Shown here piece after piece: positions 9,291 through 17,336 of a stretch of DNA of 41,949 nt. A model generated the notes under the pieces. The model saw only the letters and a list, made by a program, of their open reading frames with translations. It searched no databases and was not told the origin of the DNA. The stretch's first letter is position 1. Each line of letters starts with the position of its first letter. Where the stretch lies: positions 1 to 41,949 of the forward strand of contig JAFWGF010000015.1 of the NCBI GenBank assembly GCA_017512495.1, read 5' to 3'. The stretch comes from Bacilli bacterium (GTDB lineage: Bacteria; Bacillota_I; Bacilli_A; RF39; UBA660). The position numbers and the translations under genes were made by a program.

Positions 9291-10831
9291 TGAATACATT
9301 TATAAGATTTCTATATGAATTTATGTCTGTATTCTTTGAGGGGTTCATTGGAATGTTCAAGGGCGTTGTCCTAGGATTCATTCAAATGTTTAATATCAGA
9401 GAATATGGTTATGTAATATCTATGTATAGAAAAGATTTTCATATGGGTGAATGGATTCTAGTAGTAATAGCTATTATTGTATTAGTAATAGTGTTAGCCT
9501 TAATTGTATTACTAATTTGGTTCATTGTTAGAAAATATATTAGATTTAGAAAAACTCTAGTAGAACAAGAATCTATGCTAGAAGAGATTGGAAACTTACA
9601 TAAAGAAGTAGCTAAGTTATCCAATGAAAAAGATAAATTATTAGCCATGAAGGTTTCTCAATTAGGATTAAAACCTGATGAAGCAGAAGTGCTTAGTGAA
9701 GAAGAAACTGGAGAAGAGACAGAGAAGAAAGAAGATGTTGTTGACTTATCTAATATCAGATTTAGTAAGCTACATGAAATTGATGTTGAATTTGCTAACT
9801 ACAAACCAGTTAATTATGGTAATACATTTACTTTAGAGGAATTAGTTGAACATTTTAGAAACTTTGCTGCATCTAAGTTAAGACTTTACTATACAACTGA
9901 AATGATTAGATTATTTATATCAGGTTTAAGCTGTACTAGACTTGTTATCCTACAAGGTATTTCTGGTACTGGTAAAACTTCCTTAGCTTATGCTTGGGGT
10001 AAATTTATTAAAAACGATGCAATCATTGCTTCAGTACAACCGTCTTGGAGAGATAGAACCGAGTTATTTGGTTACTTCAACGAGTTCACTAAGAAGTTCA
10101 ATGAGACAGACGTTTTAAAAGGTTTATACAAAGCTAACTATACTGATGATGTATATGTAACTGTACTGGACGAAATGAATATCGCCCGTGTCGAGTATTA
10201 TTTCGCAGAAATGTTATCTATTCTAGAAATGCCTAGTCGTGATGAATGGATAATTGAGTTAGTTCCTAGTACATGGGATAGTGATCCAAAATTATTACAT
10301 AATGGTAAATTACAAATACCTGGAAACATGTGGTATATCGGTACAATCAATAACGATGACTCTACATTTGCTGTTACTGATAAAGTGTACGACCGTGCTA
10401 TGCCGATAGATATCAATGATAAAGGTCAAGTATTTGAACCAGAAGATAGAGATGCTCTAGATATTAATAGTTCTTATCTAGAAGGATTATTTGAAGCTGC
10501 TAAGGCTAAAAACAAATTGTCTGAGGAAATGGAAAAGAAAATAGAAGATATGGACAATTATGTTATTAAACATTTCCGTATAGCTTTCGGTAACCGTATT
10601 GTTAAACAAATGCGTGATTTCGTAGCTACTTTCATAGAATGTGGTGGTACTGAAGTTGATGCAGTAGACTACTTCATTGCTAGAAAGATCTTTAGAAAAT
10701 TTGAGCAGTTAAACATTGCTTATATTAGAGATGAAATTGATGACTTCGTTAAATGGTTAGACCAAGCATTTGGTAAAGAGCACTTTAATGAATGTAAAGA
10801 CTACTTATTAAGACTTAAGAAGATGGTATAA
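9290..10831 (+). CDS. Membrane-anchored McrB-like AAA+ ATPase
   Basis: 513 residues. Residues 3-34 are an amphipathic/hydrophobic segment; a strong membrane helix lies at about 54-80 (ILVVIAIIVLVIVLALIVLL), then a short coiled coil (90-120) and an acidic linker (130-152). The AAA+ module follows: Walker A GISGTGKT (223-230), the McrB-like SWRDRTELFGYFNEF (252-266), Walker B VTVLDEMN (290-297), a sensor-1 stretch GTINNDDST (351-359) where McrB has its MNTADRS motif, Arg369 (VYDRAMPI), and a helical lid with FGNRIVKQM. This places it in the McrB/AAA_5 group. Classic McrB is soluble and carries a DNA-binding N-domain; here that domain is replaced by a membrane anchor. All catalytic motifs look intact. 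It sits between the unknown coupled gene and a DUF2357 gene. Likely a membrane-bound remodelling motor, substrate unknown. Confidence 0.85.
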   Translation: MNTFIRFLYEFMSVFFEGFIGMFKGVVLGFIQMFNIREYGYVISMYRKDFHMGEWILVVIAIIVLVIVLALIVLLIWFIVRKYIRFRKTLVEQESMLEEIGNLHKEVAKLSNEKDKLLAMKVSQLGLKPDEAEVLSEEETGEETEKKEDVVDLSNIRFSKLHEIDVEFANYKPVNYGNTFTLEELVEHFRNFAASKLRLYYTTEMIRLFISGLSCTRLVILQGISGTGKTSLAYAWGKFIKNDAIIASVQPSWRDRTELFGYFNEFTKKFNETDVLKGLYKANYTDDVYVTVLDEMNIARVEYYFAEMLSILEMPSRDEWIIELVPSTWDSDPKLLHNGKLQIPGNMWYIGTINNDDSTFAVTDKVYDRAMPIDINDKGQVFEPEDRDALDINSSYLEGLFEAAKAKNKLSEEMEKKIEDMDNYVIKHFRIAFGNRIVKQMRDFVATFIECGGTEVDAVDYFIARKIFRKFEQLNIAYIRDEIDDFVKWLDQAFGKEHFNECKDYLLRLKKMV

Positions 10832-10832
10832 T
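10824..10832 (+). promoter_or_regulatory. Possible internal extended -10 promoter
   Basis: TGGTATAAT overlaps the stop codon of the AAA+ gene and lies 28 bases ahead of the next ATG. It has no good -35. It could give extra expression of the DUF2357 and signal peptidase genes, or be chance in AT-rich DNA. Confidence 0.3.
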
Positions 10833-10860
10833 ATAAATTGATTAAAAATGGGGTGATGCT

Positions 10861-11949
10861 ATGGATGAAGAGAAGAACTTTCTCGAGAGTATTAATTCAA
10901 CTTTAAACATTGATCGAGACTATGTTAATCAAAAGTTTGATTATGAATGGTTAGATAGAATCGAAGAAACTATTCCTTATCTTGATAATATCGTTAGAAA
11001 CCCTAAACGATTCATTATCAATGAAGAAGAAGTAGTTAAAGTAGAATTAGCTCGTAAAACAACAGTTGAATCAATTATTCACCTTACACAGCACACTAAT
11101 TTAATTCAAGATTATGATGAAAAAACTAGTGATGTAAAACCATCAAAAGTCTTAAATATCAATCGTGATGAATCACTTGATACATATGAAAATAGATTTA
11201 TTTTCACACTATTAGGAAACTTAGATTTATTCTTTACTCAAAGAGTAGAACAATCTGGAGATAAATCACGTTTTAGTGATAAGAAAATTATTAAATATGT
11301 AGGTAATGCTAAAGTAGGTACTGAAACAATAAATGTTGATATCGATGTAAACTCATTTGATAAAAACGAAGAAGAAGTAAGAAATGCTAATGGGGAAAGT
11401 TTCTCTGAAAGAGTTGCTAAAGTTAAAATTCAATTAGATGGTTTTAAAGCTTCTGAATTGTTTAGAACTTTAACTAAATTACATGTTTCACCAGTACGTT
11501 CACCGATTAGAAAAACTAACGTAATTTTGAAGAATCCTAATTTCCAAAAAGCAGAGGAATTATGGAATTATATTCAATTATTTAAATCAAAAGATAAAAA
11601 AGAACAGTCTAAGATGAATTACTATGATGATGGAGTAATTAAACAAGACTATAATTCAGTATTCTTAATGTTATATAATTATAATAAGTTAATCAGTACT
11701 GAAAAACCTAATACTAAGTTTGAAAGAAAAATAGGGGAAATGAGTGAAGCTTTTATTAACAATATACTTGATAGTAGTGAATTAGTTAATGAAGATGATC
11801 TAAAAGAAATATTTATTAAAAAGATAGATAAAATCAAAGAAGAGAATATAAGAAAATATGCAAGTATATTCGAAATATTTGATAATAGATTATCTAGAGA
11901 AGCAGAAAAGTATTCAGACTTATTAATGTATATGGAAAAAGAGGATTAA
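10861..11949 (+). CDS. DUF2357-type (McrC-like) protein without a nuclease domain
   Basis: 362 residues, ribosome site GGGGTGAT. The segment RDESLDTYENRFI (102-114) is the hallmark of DUF2357 proteins, followed by the LHVSPVRSPIRKTN region and a conserved AEELWNYIQLF helix. In known systems DUF2357 proteins pair with McrB-like ATPases and usually continue into a PD-(D/E)XK nuclease. Here the chain ends about 130 residues after that region with helical, charged sequence, and I see no PD...ExK motif. No membrane helix. Directly downstream of the membrane-anchored ATPase, so it is probably its activator or partner (as McrC is for McrB), but not a nuclease. The family call rests on motif recognition without a database search. 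Confidence 0.65.
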   Translation: MDEEKNFLESINSTLNIDRDYVNQKFDYEWLDRIEETIPYLDNIVRNPKRFIINEEEVVKVELARKTTVESIIHLTQHTNLIQDYDEKTSDVKPSKVLNINRDESLDTYENRFIFTLLGNLDLFFTQRVEQSGDKSRFSDKKIIKYVGNAKVGTETINVDIDVNSFDKNEEEVRNANGESFSERVAKVKIQLDGFKASELFRTLTKLHVSPVRSPIRKTNVILKNPNFQKAEELWNYIQLFKSKDKKEQSKMNYYDDGVIKQDYNSVFLMLYNYNKLISTEKPNTKFERKIGEMSEAFINNILDSSELVNEDDLKEIFIKKIDKIKEENIRKYASIFEIFDNRLSREAEKYSDLLMYMEKED

Positions 11950-11950
11950 G

Positions 11951-12511
11951 ATGAAAAACAAATTTAAAGTATTTACAACTATTAAAACAGTATTTGATGT
12001 AGTAATTATTGCAGTAATTGCAGTATATATATCAGCTATATTAATCCAACGTGTATCTGGTAATAAAAGTGTATTGGGTTATCGTATGTTTAATGTAGCT
12101 TCTGAAAGTATGATTCCTGTATATAAAATTAATGATATTATAGTTGTTAAAGACTGTAATCCAACTGCTTTACAAATAGGTGATGATATTGCTTATATTG
12201 GTAAAGATAATAGCTTAAATGGAAAGATTATTACCCATAGAATTATTGATATAGATAATAGTAAAGGGGAATTAACTACTAAAGGAGTTAACAATGATTT
12301 AGTGGATCCATCTATTACTACTAAACAAGTTATTGGAAAAGTAGTAGGTGTAGTACCATTTATATCATTTATTAATAAGTTAGTTATGACGCAAGCAGGA
12401 TTTTACTTTTTAATATTTGTACCAGTAGTTTTAATTGCTTGTATGGAAATAGCTGAAACAATAATAGAAGGAAAAATAGAGAAGAAGGAATTAGTAGAAA
12501 TAAAAGATTAG
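11951..12511 (+). CDS. sipW: SipW/ER-type signal peptidase I
   Basis: 186 residues, starting one base after the previous stop. Helix at about 14-33, then the nucleophile motif ASESMIP (Ser53), the strand NDIIVV, ITHRI with His96 at the general-base place (His instead of Lys marks the ER/archaeal/SipW type), TTKGVNNDLVDP (108-120) with the conserved Asp residues, VIGKVVGVVPF, and a C-terminal helix near 147-167. The complete Ser/His/Asp set argues for an active enzyme on the outer face of the membrane. SipW of Bacillus matures the biofilm proteins TasA and TapA; the six full-length leader-bearing proteins in this window are its natural candidate substrates. Being in one operon with the AAA+ ATPase and DUF2357 proteins ties those to secretion. 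The name sipW is by type, not proven orthology. Confidence 0.88.
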   Translation: MKNKFKVFTTIKTVFDVVIIAVIAVYISAILIQRVSGNKSVLGYRMFNVASESMIPVYKINDIIVVKDCNPTALQIGDDIAYIGKDNSLNGKIITHRIIDIDNSKGELTTKGVNNDLVDPSITTKQVIGKVVGVVPFISFINKLVMTQAGFYFLIFVPVVLIACMEIAETIIEGKIEKKELVEIKD

Positions 12512-12526
12512 GAATGAGTTGATAAA

Positions 12527-13288
12527 TTGAAGAAAAAGATTAATCGACAATTTACTGAGGCAGAAAAAGAATACATTAGAAAGAATAAAAAAATTCTTCT
12601 TATTCGTAGTGTCTTAATGTTAGGCTTTTTACTAGTGTTTAATGTCTTTGCCTGGTTTATATATGTTTCTAAAGTTAATACTGAGATGGATATTAAAGCA
12701 CTTAGTTGGGATGTTGTGTTCTCAGAAGGTGGTAATGCCGTTAAGGATGTTGTAATTGCTTTAGATGTATATCCAGGAATGGAAGAGTATACACATACTA
12801 TTTCTGTAACTAATGCTAGTGAAACAGCAGCTAATTTATTCTTTGATACTAAGAGTGTTACTCTATTTGGTTCGGAGATGTTAACAGATACTACTATGAC
12901 TGAAGCTCAAAAAGAACAATTTTTAATGACTGTATTGCCTCTAACTATTCAATATCAATTCGGAAATACAGTAATGCAACAATCTACACAATCATCATTT
13001 ACAGTTAAAATAAACTGGGAATATGAAAATAATAATTATTATAAAGTACCAGCTATATTTGGATATAGTGCTGATTTAACATATTATACTAAGAGTGGTA
13101 GTACTTATACTGTGACTGAGGTAACTGGTTCAACATATAACGCATTAAAGAATTCACTTTATTTAACTAAAGATGATATTGATAGCTATATAGGAGAACA
13201 ATGTGGATATTATCAAAGAGCTAATGGTAAAAGTTGTTTAGTACTAAAAGGAGAACTAGTAGCAGAACAATCTCAAGCAGGAAGTTAA
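12527..13288 (+). CDS. Membrane-anchored TasA-like protein
   Basis: 253 residues from a TTG start with GAGTTGAT upstream, 15 bases after the signal peptidase. A basic cytoplasmic tail (KKKINRQFTEAEKEYIRKNKK) precedes a helix at about 27-48, then VNTEMDIKALSWDVVFSEGG, which is like the start of mature TasA-type domains. Further on, PGMEEYTHTISVTNASETAANLFF-type strands suggest a beta-sandwich with donor/acceptor edges. The helix ends in WFIYVSKV without a clear Ala-X-Ala, so it may stay anchored, perhaps as the base of a fibre. Two cysteines near the end (EQCGYYQRANGKSC) could pair. Last gene of the operon, with a terminator directly after it. Confidence 0.7.
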   Translation: MKKKINRQFTEAEKEYIRKNKKILLIRSVLMLGFLLVFNVFAWFIYVSKVNTEMDIKALSWDVVFSEGGNAVKDVVIALDVYPGMEEYTHTISVTNASETAANLFFDTKSVTLFGSEMLTDTTMTEAQKEQFLMTVLPLTIQYQFGNTVMQQSTQSSFTVKINWEYENNNYYKVPAIFGYSADLTYYTKSGSTYTVTEVTGSTYNALKNSLYLTKDDIDSYIGEQCGYYQRANGKSCLVLKGELVAEQSQAGS

Positions 13289-13302
13289 CCTGCTTTTTTT
13301 AT
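13275..13302 (+). terminator. Intrinsic terminator of the AAA+/signal peptidase operon
   Basis: AAGCAGG (13275-13281), 7-base loop, CCTGCTT (13289-13295), T-run to 13300. The left arm lies in the last codons of the upstream gene. Confidence 0.9.
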
Positions 13303-13303
13303 G

Positions 13304-13332
13304 CAAAAAAAAGAAAGGTATTACCTTTCTTT
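13304..13332 (-). terminator. Intrinsic terminator of the minus-strand TasA-like gene
   Basis: An inverted repeat AAAGAAAGGTA/TTACCTTTCTTT (13310-13332) with an A-run to its left, which reads as a T-run on the minus strand. It stands back to back with the plus-strand terminator, so the convergent genes are isolated from each other. Confidence 0.85.
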
Positions 13333-13927
13333 AACTTCTTGTTTGTGTTAGATGGAAAGTTACTAGAATATCAGCATTTGAAGTACCACTAACAGCTGCG
13401 GTAGTATCATTTTGATTATTCATCGCATCAGTACCATCATCTAACCAGTTATAATAAATTCTAATTGTTGTAGATGCAGTGTTATGTTGAATAGTACCAG
13501 TTATTGTATCGCTAGTAACAGTTGTTGTAGTGTTAAAATCATTAACGGAGTAAGCATAAATGTTTAAATCTTCTATAGTATACGAATTATATTTAGAAAT
13601 GCCAATTTCATAAGTGAATGATACATCTGCATTAGTCGCATCGATATTAACATCAAAGTAACCAGTACTTCCTGGAGCTAAGACATTACTATTAACATAA
13701 TTATTAGCTACTATTGTAGGAGTAATATGATTAGTAAGAGTAGTTTTATTCGCAATAATTTCATTATTTATTTTAATATTCCATTTGGCGATAGTGTTGT
13801 CTACTTGAACAGTAGCAAACTTACGATACTTCGCATATGCTTCTTGGAATAAGAAGATAAATACTAAACAGAATAATAAGAAAACTAGTATACGTTTTTT
13901 ATTAGTATCTTCAGTACGCGTACTCAT
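13331..13927 (-). CDS. SipW-substrate/TasA-like secreted protein
   Basis: 198 residues on the minus strand, ribosome site AGAGGTGGGAG ahead of the ATG. Leader: basic start (TEDTNKKR), hydrophobic helix, then FQEAYAKYRK with cleavage expected after AYA. The mature domain begins KWNIKINNEIIANK and carries YNWLDDG near its end; both match the gene at 6064-6654 (NWSIKINNQEI, LTWVDDG), so it is a paralogue kept in opposite orientation at the edge of the island. Thr/Asn-rich, beta-type composition, no cysteine, no anchor. Its own promoter and terminator suggest separate control from the operon it faces. Confidence 0.75.
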   Translation of the reverse strand: MSTRTEDTNKKRILVFLLFCLVFIFLFQEAYAKYRKFATVQVDNTIAKWNIKINNEIIANKTTLTNHITPTIVANNYVNSNVLAPGSTGYFDVNIDATNADVSFTYEIGISKYNSYTIEDLNIYAYSVNDFNTTTTVTSDTITGTIQHNTASTTIRIYYNWLDDGTDAMNNQNDTTAAVSGTSNADILVTFHLTQTRS

Positions 13928-13941
13928 ACACTCCCACCTCT

Positions 13942-13947
13942 ATTATA
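13942..13947 (-). promoter_or_regulatory. -10 element of the minus-strand TasA-like gene
   Basis: TATAAT on the minus strand, 14 bases ahead of the start codon. A convincing -35 is not seen, and the implied leader is short. Confidence 0.45.
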
Positions 13948-13997
13948 ATTTTATCATAGATAGAATAAAAACCAATAAAAAACTCTAAAAAATATTT

Positions 13998-14023
13998 AAA
14001 AACAGTAAAATTTTACTGTTTTT
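13998..14023. promoter_or_regulatory. Perfect 26-base palindrome between divergent genes
   Basis: Thirteen bases (13998-14010) are followed directly by their exact reverse complement (14011-14023); the core is ACAGTAAAATTTTACTGT. It lies between the promoters of the minus-strand TasA-like gene and uvrA, where no transcript is expected to end, so an operator for a dimeric regulator is more likely than a terminator. It does not match the Bacillus LexA box (GAAC-N4-GTTC). Confidence 0.5.
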
Positions 14024-14057
14024 GTATAAAATAAGTAATGATAAAAGATTAAATATT

Positions 14058-14066
14058 TGATATAAT
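14058..14066 (+). promoter_or_regulatory. Extended -10 promoter for uvrA
   Basis: TGATATAAT at 14058-14066, a perfect extended -10, 17 bases ahead of the start codon, with the GGGAGGTG ribosome site in between. Confidence 0.7.
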
Positions 14067-14083
14067 AAGCGGGAGGTGTTAGT

Positions 14084-16897
14084 ATGGATAAAATTATTAT
14101 CAAAGGAGCACGAGAAAATAATCTTAAGAATATTAATATAGAACTACCTAAAAATAAGTTAATTGTAATGACAGGTTTATCAGGAAGTGGTAAATCTTCT
14201 TTGGCGTTTGATACTATATATGCTGAAGGACAAAGAAGATATGTAGAGAGTTTATCTGCTTATGCTAGACAATTCTTAGGTGGATCAGAGAAACCTGATG
14301 TTGATAGTATAGAAGGATTATCTCCTGCAATTTCTATTGATCAAAAAACAACTTCTAATAATCCTCGTAGTACAGTTGCTACTGTAACAGAAATATACGA
14401 TTATTTAAGACTTTTATATGCTCGTGTTGGAACACCGATATGTCCTAATCATAATATACCTATTACTAGTCAAAGTGTAGAAGAAATGACTAATAAAGTA
14501 CTTGAATATCCAGAAGGTACAAAGATAATTATTATGTCACCAGTAGTTCATGGAGAGAAGGGTACACATAAAGATTTATTAGATAGTCTTCAAAAAGAAG
14601 GTTATATAAGAGTACGTATTAATGGTGAAATGTATGATTTGAGTGAGAATATTGAACTTGAAAAGAATAAAAAAGATAGTATTGAAGTAATAATAGATAG
14701 AATAGTTATTAAAGAAGGTTCTAGAGGAAGAATCTTTGAAGCTATTGAACAAGCTACTAAACTTAGTGGTGGGAAAGTAGTTATAAGTATTTTAGGGGAT
14801 AATGCTCGTGAGATAGTTTTTTCAGAACAATTTGCTTGTCCATACTGTGAATTTAGCCTACCAGAATTAGAACCTAGATTATTTAGTTTTAATGCTCCAT
14901 ATGGAGCTTGTCCTGATTGTAAGGGATTAGGAGTAAAACTACAAATAGATGAAGATTTGATTATTCCCGATAAAACATTGAGTTTAAATGAAGGAGCAAT
15001 TAAGACTTTAACAGATGATCCAGAAGCTATTGAATTCATGGAATTAGAATGCTTGTGTAAGCATTATAAGATTGATATGAATAAATCTTGGTCTAAACTA
15101 ACTAAAAAGGAGCAAGAATTAATACTGTTTGGTAGTGATGAACCAATTAGAATTAAATATCAAACTAAAGGTGGTATTCAAAGAGATAAAGCTGATTTCT
15201 ATGAAGGAATAATTAACAGATTAGAAAGAAGATATATGAATACTACATCTACATGGATTAGAGATTGGTTAGAAAACTACATGGTAGAACACACTTGCGA
15301 TACTTGTCATGGGGCAAGATTAAATGATTCTGTACTTTGCGTTAAGGTAGGTAATAAAAGCATTTATGAAATGACTACTATGAGTATTAAAGAATTGCAT
15401 AAGTTTTTAACTAATTTAAAGTTATCTGAAGAAAAGAAAACAATTGCTGAATTGGTTTTAAAAGAGATTAATTCTAGATTAGAATTCTTAACTAATGTGG
15501 GATTGGAATATCTAACTCTAAATAGAAGTGCAGGAACTCTATCAGGTGGAGAAGCACAAAGAATTAGGTTAGCTACTCAAATTGGCTCACATTTGACAGG
15601 TGTATTATATGTTTTAGATGAACCTAGTATTGGACTTCATCAAAGAGATAATGAAAAATTAATTAATTCAATTAAAGAAATGAGAGACTTAGGAAATACA
15701 ATTGTTGTAGTAGAACACGATGAAGAAACGATGCTTGAAGCTGATTATTTAGTTGATATTGGACCGGGAGCTGGTGATTCGGGTGGAGAAGTAATTGCTG
15801 CTGGTACACCAGAAGAAGTAATGAAAGTTAAGGAATCAATTACAGGTCAATATTTAAGTGGCAAAAAATGTATTGAAGTTCCTAAAAAAAGAAGAAAAGG
15901 AACTGGTAAAAAATTATCAATCAAGGGAGCTAGTGAGCATAACTTAAAGAATATTGATGTAGATATTCCTTTAGAAACATTTACTTGTATTACAGGAGTA
16001 TCAGGATCAGGTAAATCTACTCTTATTACTGATATTTTATGTAAGCAAGTTTCTAAAGAAATATATAATTCAAAAGAAAAACCTGGAAAATTCAAGAAAA
16101 TAGAAGGAATTAATAATCTAGATAAGATAATTGCAATTTATCAAAATCCAATTGGAAGAACTCCTAGAAGTAATCCGGCTACTTATACAAGTGTGTTCGA
16201 TGACATAAGAACACTTTTCACAACTACAAAGGAAGCTAAAATGTATGGTTTTGAGAAGAATAGATTCTCATTCAATGTTAAGGGTGGTAGATGTGAAGCA
16301 TGTCGTGGAGATGGTGTTAAGAAAATAGAAATGCACTTCTTACCAGACGTTTATGTACCTTGTGAAGTGTGTCATGGAACTCGTTATAATAGAGAGACAT
16401 TAAGCATAAAATATAAAGATAAGAATATTGCCGAAGTATTAGATATGAGAGTTACAGAAGCATTAAAATTCTTTGAAAATGTTCCAAAAATAAAAAGAAA
16501 ATTACAAGTATTAGAAGATGTAGGGTTAGGTTATATCAAATTAGGACAAAGCGCCCCTACTTTATCTGGAGGAGAAGCAGAAAGGGTAAAATTAGCTAAA
16601 GAATTACAAAAGAAGGCTACAGGAAAAACACTGTTTGTCTTGGATGAACCAACAACAGGGCTACACACTGATGATATTAAGCGCTTACTTGCAATTTTAC
16701 AAAAAATAGTCGATAATAAAGATACAGTAGTAATTATTGAGCATAACTTAGATGTTATTAAATCCGCTGATTATATAATAGATTTAGGTCCAGAAGGTGG
16801 AGATGAAGGTGGAAAAGTTGTTGCTACTGGAACACCAGAAGAAGTTGCTAAAGTGGATGAATCATATACTGGTAAATTCTTAAAGAAAGTACTTTAG
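14084..16897 (+). CDS. uvrA: Excinuclease ABC subunit A
   Basis: 937 residues, the usual UvrA length. It finds bulky DNA lesions and loads UvrB in nucleotide excision repair. Two ABC modules are complete: first Walker A GLSGSGKSS and signature LSGGEAQRIRLA; second Walker A GVSGSGKST and signature LSGGEAERVKLA, each followed by VLDEP. Zinc-binding cysteine pairs are present (CPYC...CPDC in the first module; CDTC; CEAC...CEVC in the second). uvrB is not adjacent in this window. A short gap leads into the YvlD-like gene, and the genes to whiA lie on one strand with tight spacing, so they may form one long transcript. Confidence 0.98.
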   Translation: MDKIIIKGARENNLKNINIELPKNKLIVMTGLSGSGKSSLAFDTIYAEGQRRYVESLSAYARQFLGGSEKPDVDSIEGLSPAISIDQKTTSNNPRSTVATVTEIYDYLRLLYARVGTPICPNHNIPITSQSVEEMTNKVLEYPEGTKIIIMSPVVHGEKGTHKDLLDSLQKEGYIRVRINGEMYDLSENIELEKNKKDSIEVIIDRIVIKEGSRGRIFEAIEQATKLSGGKVVISILGDNAREIVFSEQFACPYCEFSLPELEPRLFSFNAPYGACPDCKGLGVKLQIDEDLIIPDKTLSLNEGAIKTLTDDPEAIEFMELECLCKHYKIDMNKSWSKLTKKEQELILFGSDEPIRIKYQTKGGIQRDKADFYEGIINRLERRYMNTTSTWIRDWLENYMVEHTCDTCHGARLNDSVLCVKVGNKSIYEMTTMSIKELHKFLTNLKLSEEKKTIAELVLKEINSRLEFLTNVGLEYLTLNRSAGTLSGGEAQRIRLATQIGSHLTGVLYVLDEPSIGLHQRDNEKLINSIKEMRDLGNTIVVVEHDEETMLEADYLVDIGPGAGDSGGEVIAAGTPEEVMKVKESITGQYLSGKKCIEVPKKRRKGTGKKLSIKGASEHNLKNIDVDIPLETFTCITGVSGSGKSTLITDILCKQVSKEIYNSKEKPGKFKKIEGINNLDKIIAIYQNPIGRTPRSNPATYTSVFDDIRTLFTTTKEAKMYGFEKNRFSFNVKGGRCEACRGDGVKKIEMHFLPDVYVPCEVCHGTRYNRETLSIKYKDKNIAEVLDMRVTEALKFFENVPKIKRKLQVLEDVGLGYIKLGQSAPTLSGGEAERVKLAKELQKKATGKTLFVLDEPTTGLHTDDIKRLLAILQKIVDNKDTVVIIEHNLDVIKSADYIIDLGPEGGDEGGKVVATGTPEEVAKVDESYTGKFLKKVL

Positions 16898-16907
16898 GGG
16901 TGAAATA

Positions 16908-17336
16908 ATGAGTGCTAAAAAAGTAGTACAAAAAAGTAAACAAAATTTTATAAAATTCATGGATTGGGTTTTATATCTAGTAGGCTATACACTTGTATTT
17001 ATTTTAGTTACTAGTTTGTTTAAAACTATTTATATTGATAGTGATCATTTGATTTTTTGGTCAATTATCATCGTAGTAATAATTTATCTTTTAAATAAAA
17101 CAATAAAGCCTATTTTAGTTACTTTAACTATTCCAATTACTGGAATAACATTAGGTTTGTTTTATCCGTTTATTAATGTGTTCATTTTAAAATTAGTCGA
17201 TTGGATACTAGGTTCACACTTTCAAATTACTAATATTTTTGTCGCAATACTTGCTTCAATTCTTTTGTCTATAACTAATTTTATTGCAGAACAATTAATG
17301 AACAAAATAATTGTTAAGGTAAAGAAACATGGATAG
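16908..17336 (+). CDS. YvlD/phage-holin-4-like small membrane protein
   Basis: 142 residues with four predicted membrane helices. The stretch LNKTIKPILVTLTIPI followed by TGITLGLFYPFIN matches the signature of the YvlD family (annotated as phage holin family 4, although it is a chromosomal envelope protein). The function of the family is poorly known. Its end overlaps the start of lgt by 8 bases, so the two are translationally coupled. Confidence 0.75.
   Translation: MSAKKVVQKSKQNFIKFMDWVLYLVGYTLVFILVTSLFKTIYIDSDHLIFWSIIIVVIIYLLNKTIKPILVTLTIPITGITLGLFYPFINVFILKLVDWILGSHFQITNIFVAILASILLSITNFIAEQLMNKIIVKVKKHG

Noticed and set aside
9290-11949. Reading the McrB-like and DUF2357 genes as a normal McrBC restriction system
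   Set aside because: No nuclease motif in the DUF2357 protein, a membrane helix replaces the DNA-binding domain of the ATPase, and no methyltransferase or other defence gene is near.
14602-15039. 145-codon minus-strand frame inside uvrA
   Set aside because: Lies wholly within the well-supported uvrA frame and encodes low-complexity Ser/Leu/Ile sequence.
16908-17336. Prophage remnant, because the YvlD-like family is labelled 'phage holin'
   Set aside because: The family is a common chromosomal membrane protein in Firmicutes, and the neighbours (uvrA, lgt) are housekeeping genes with no phage genes nearby.
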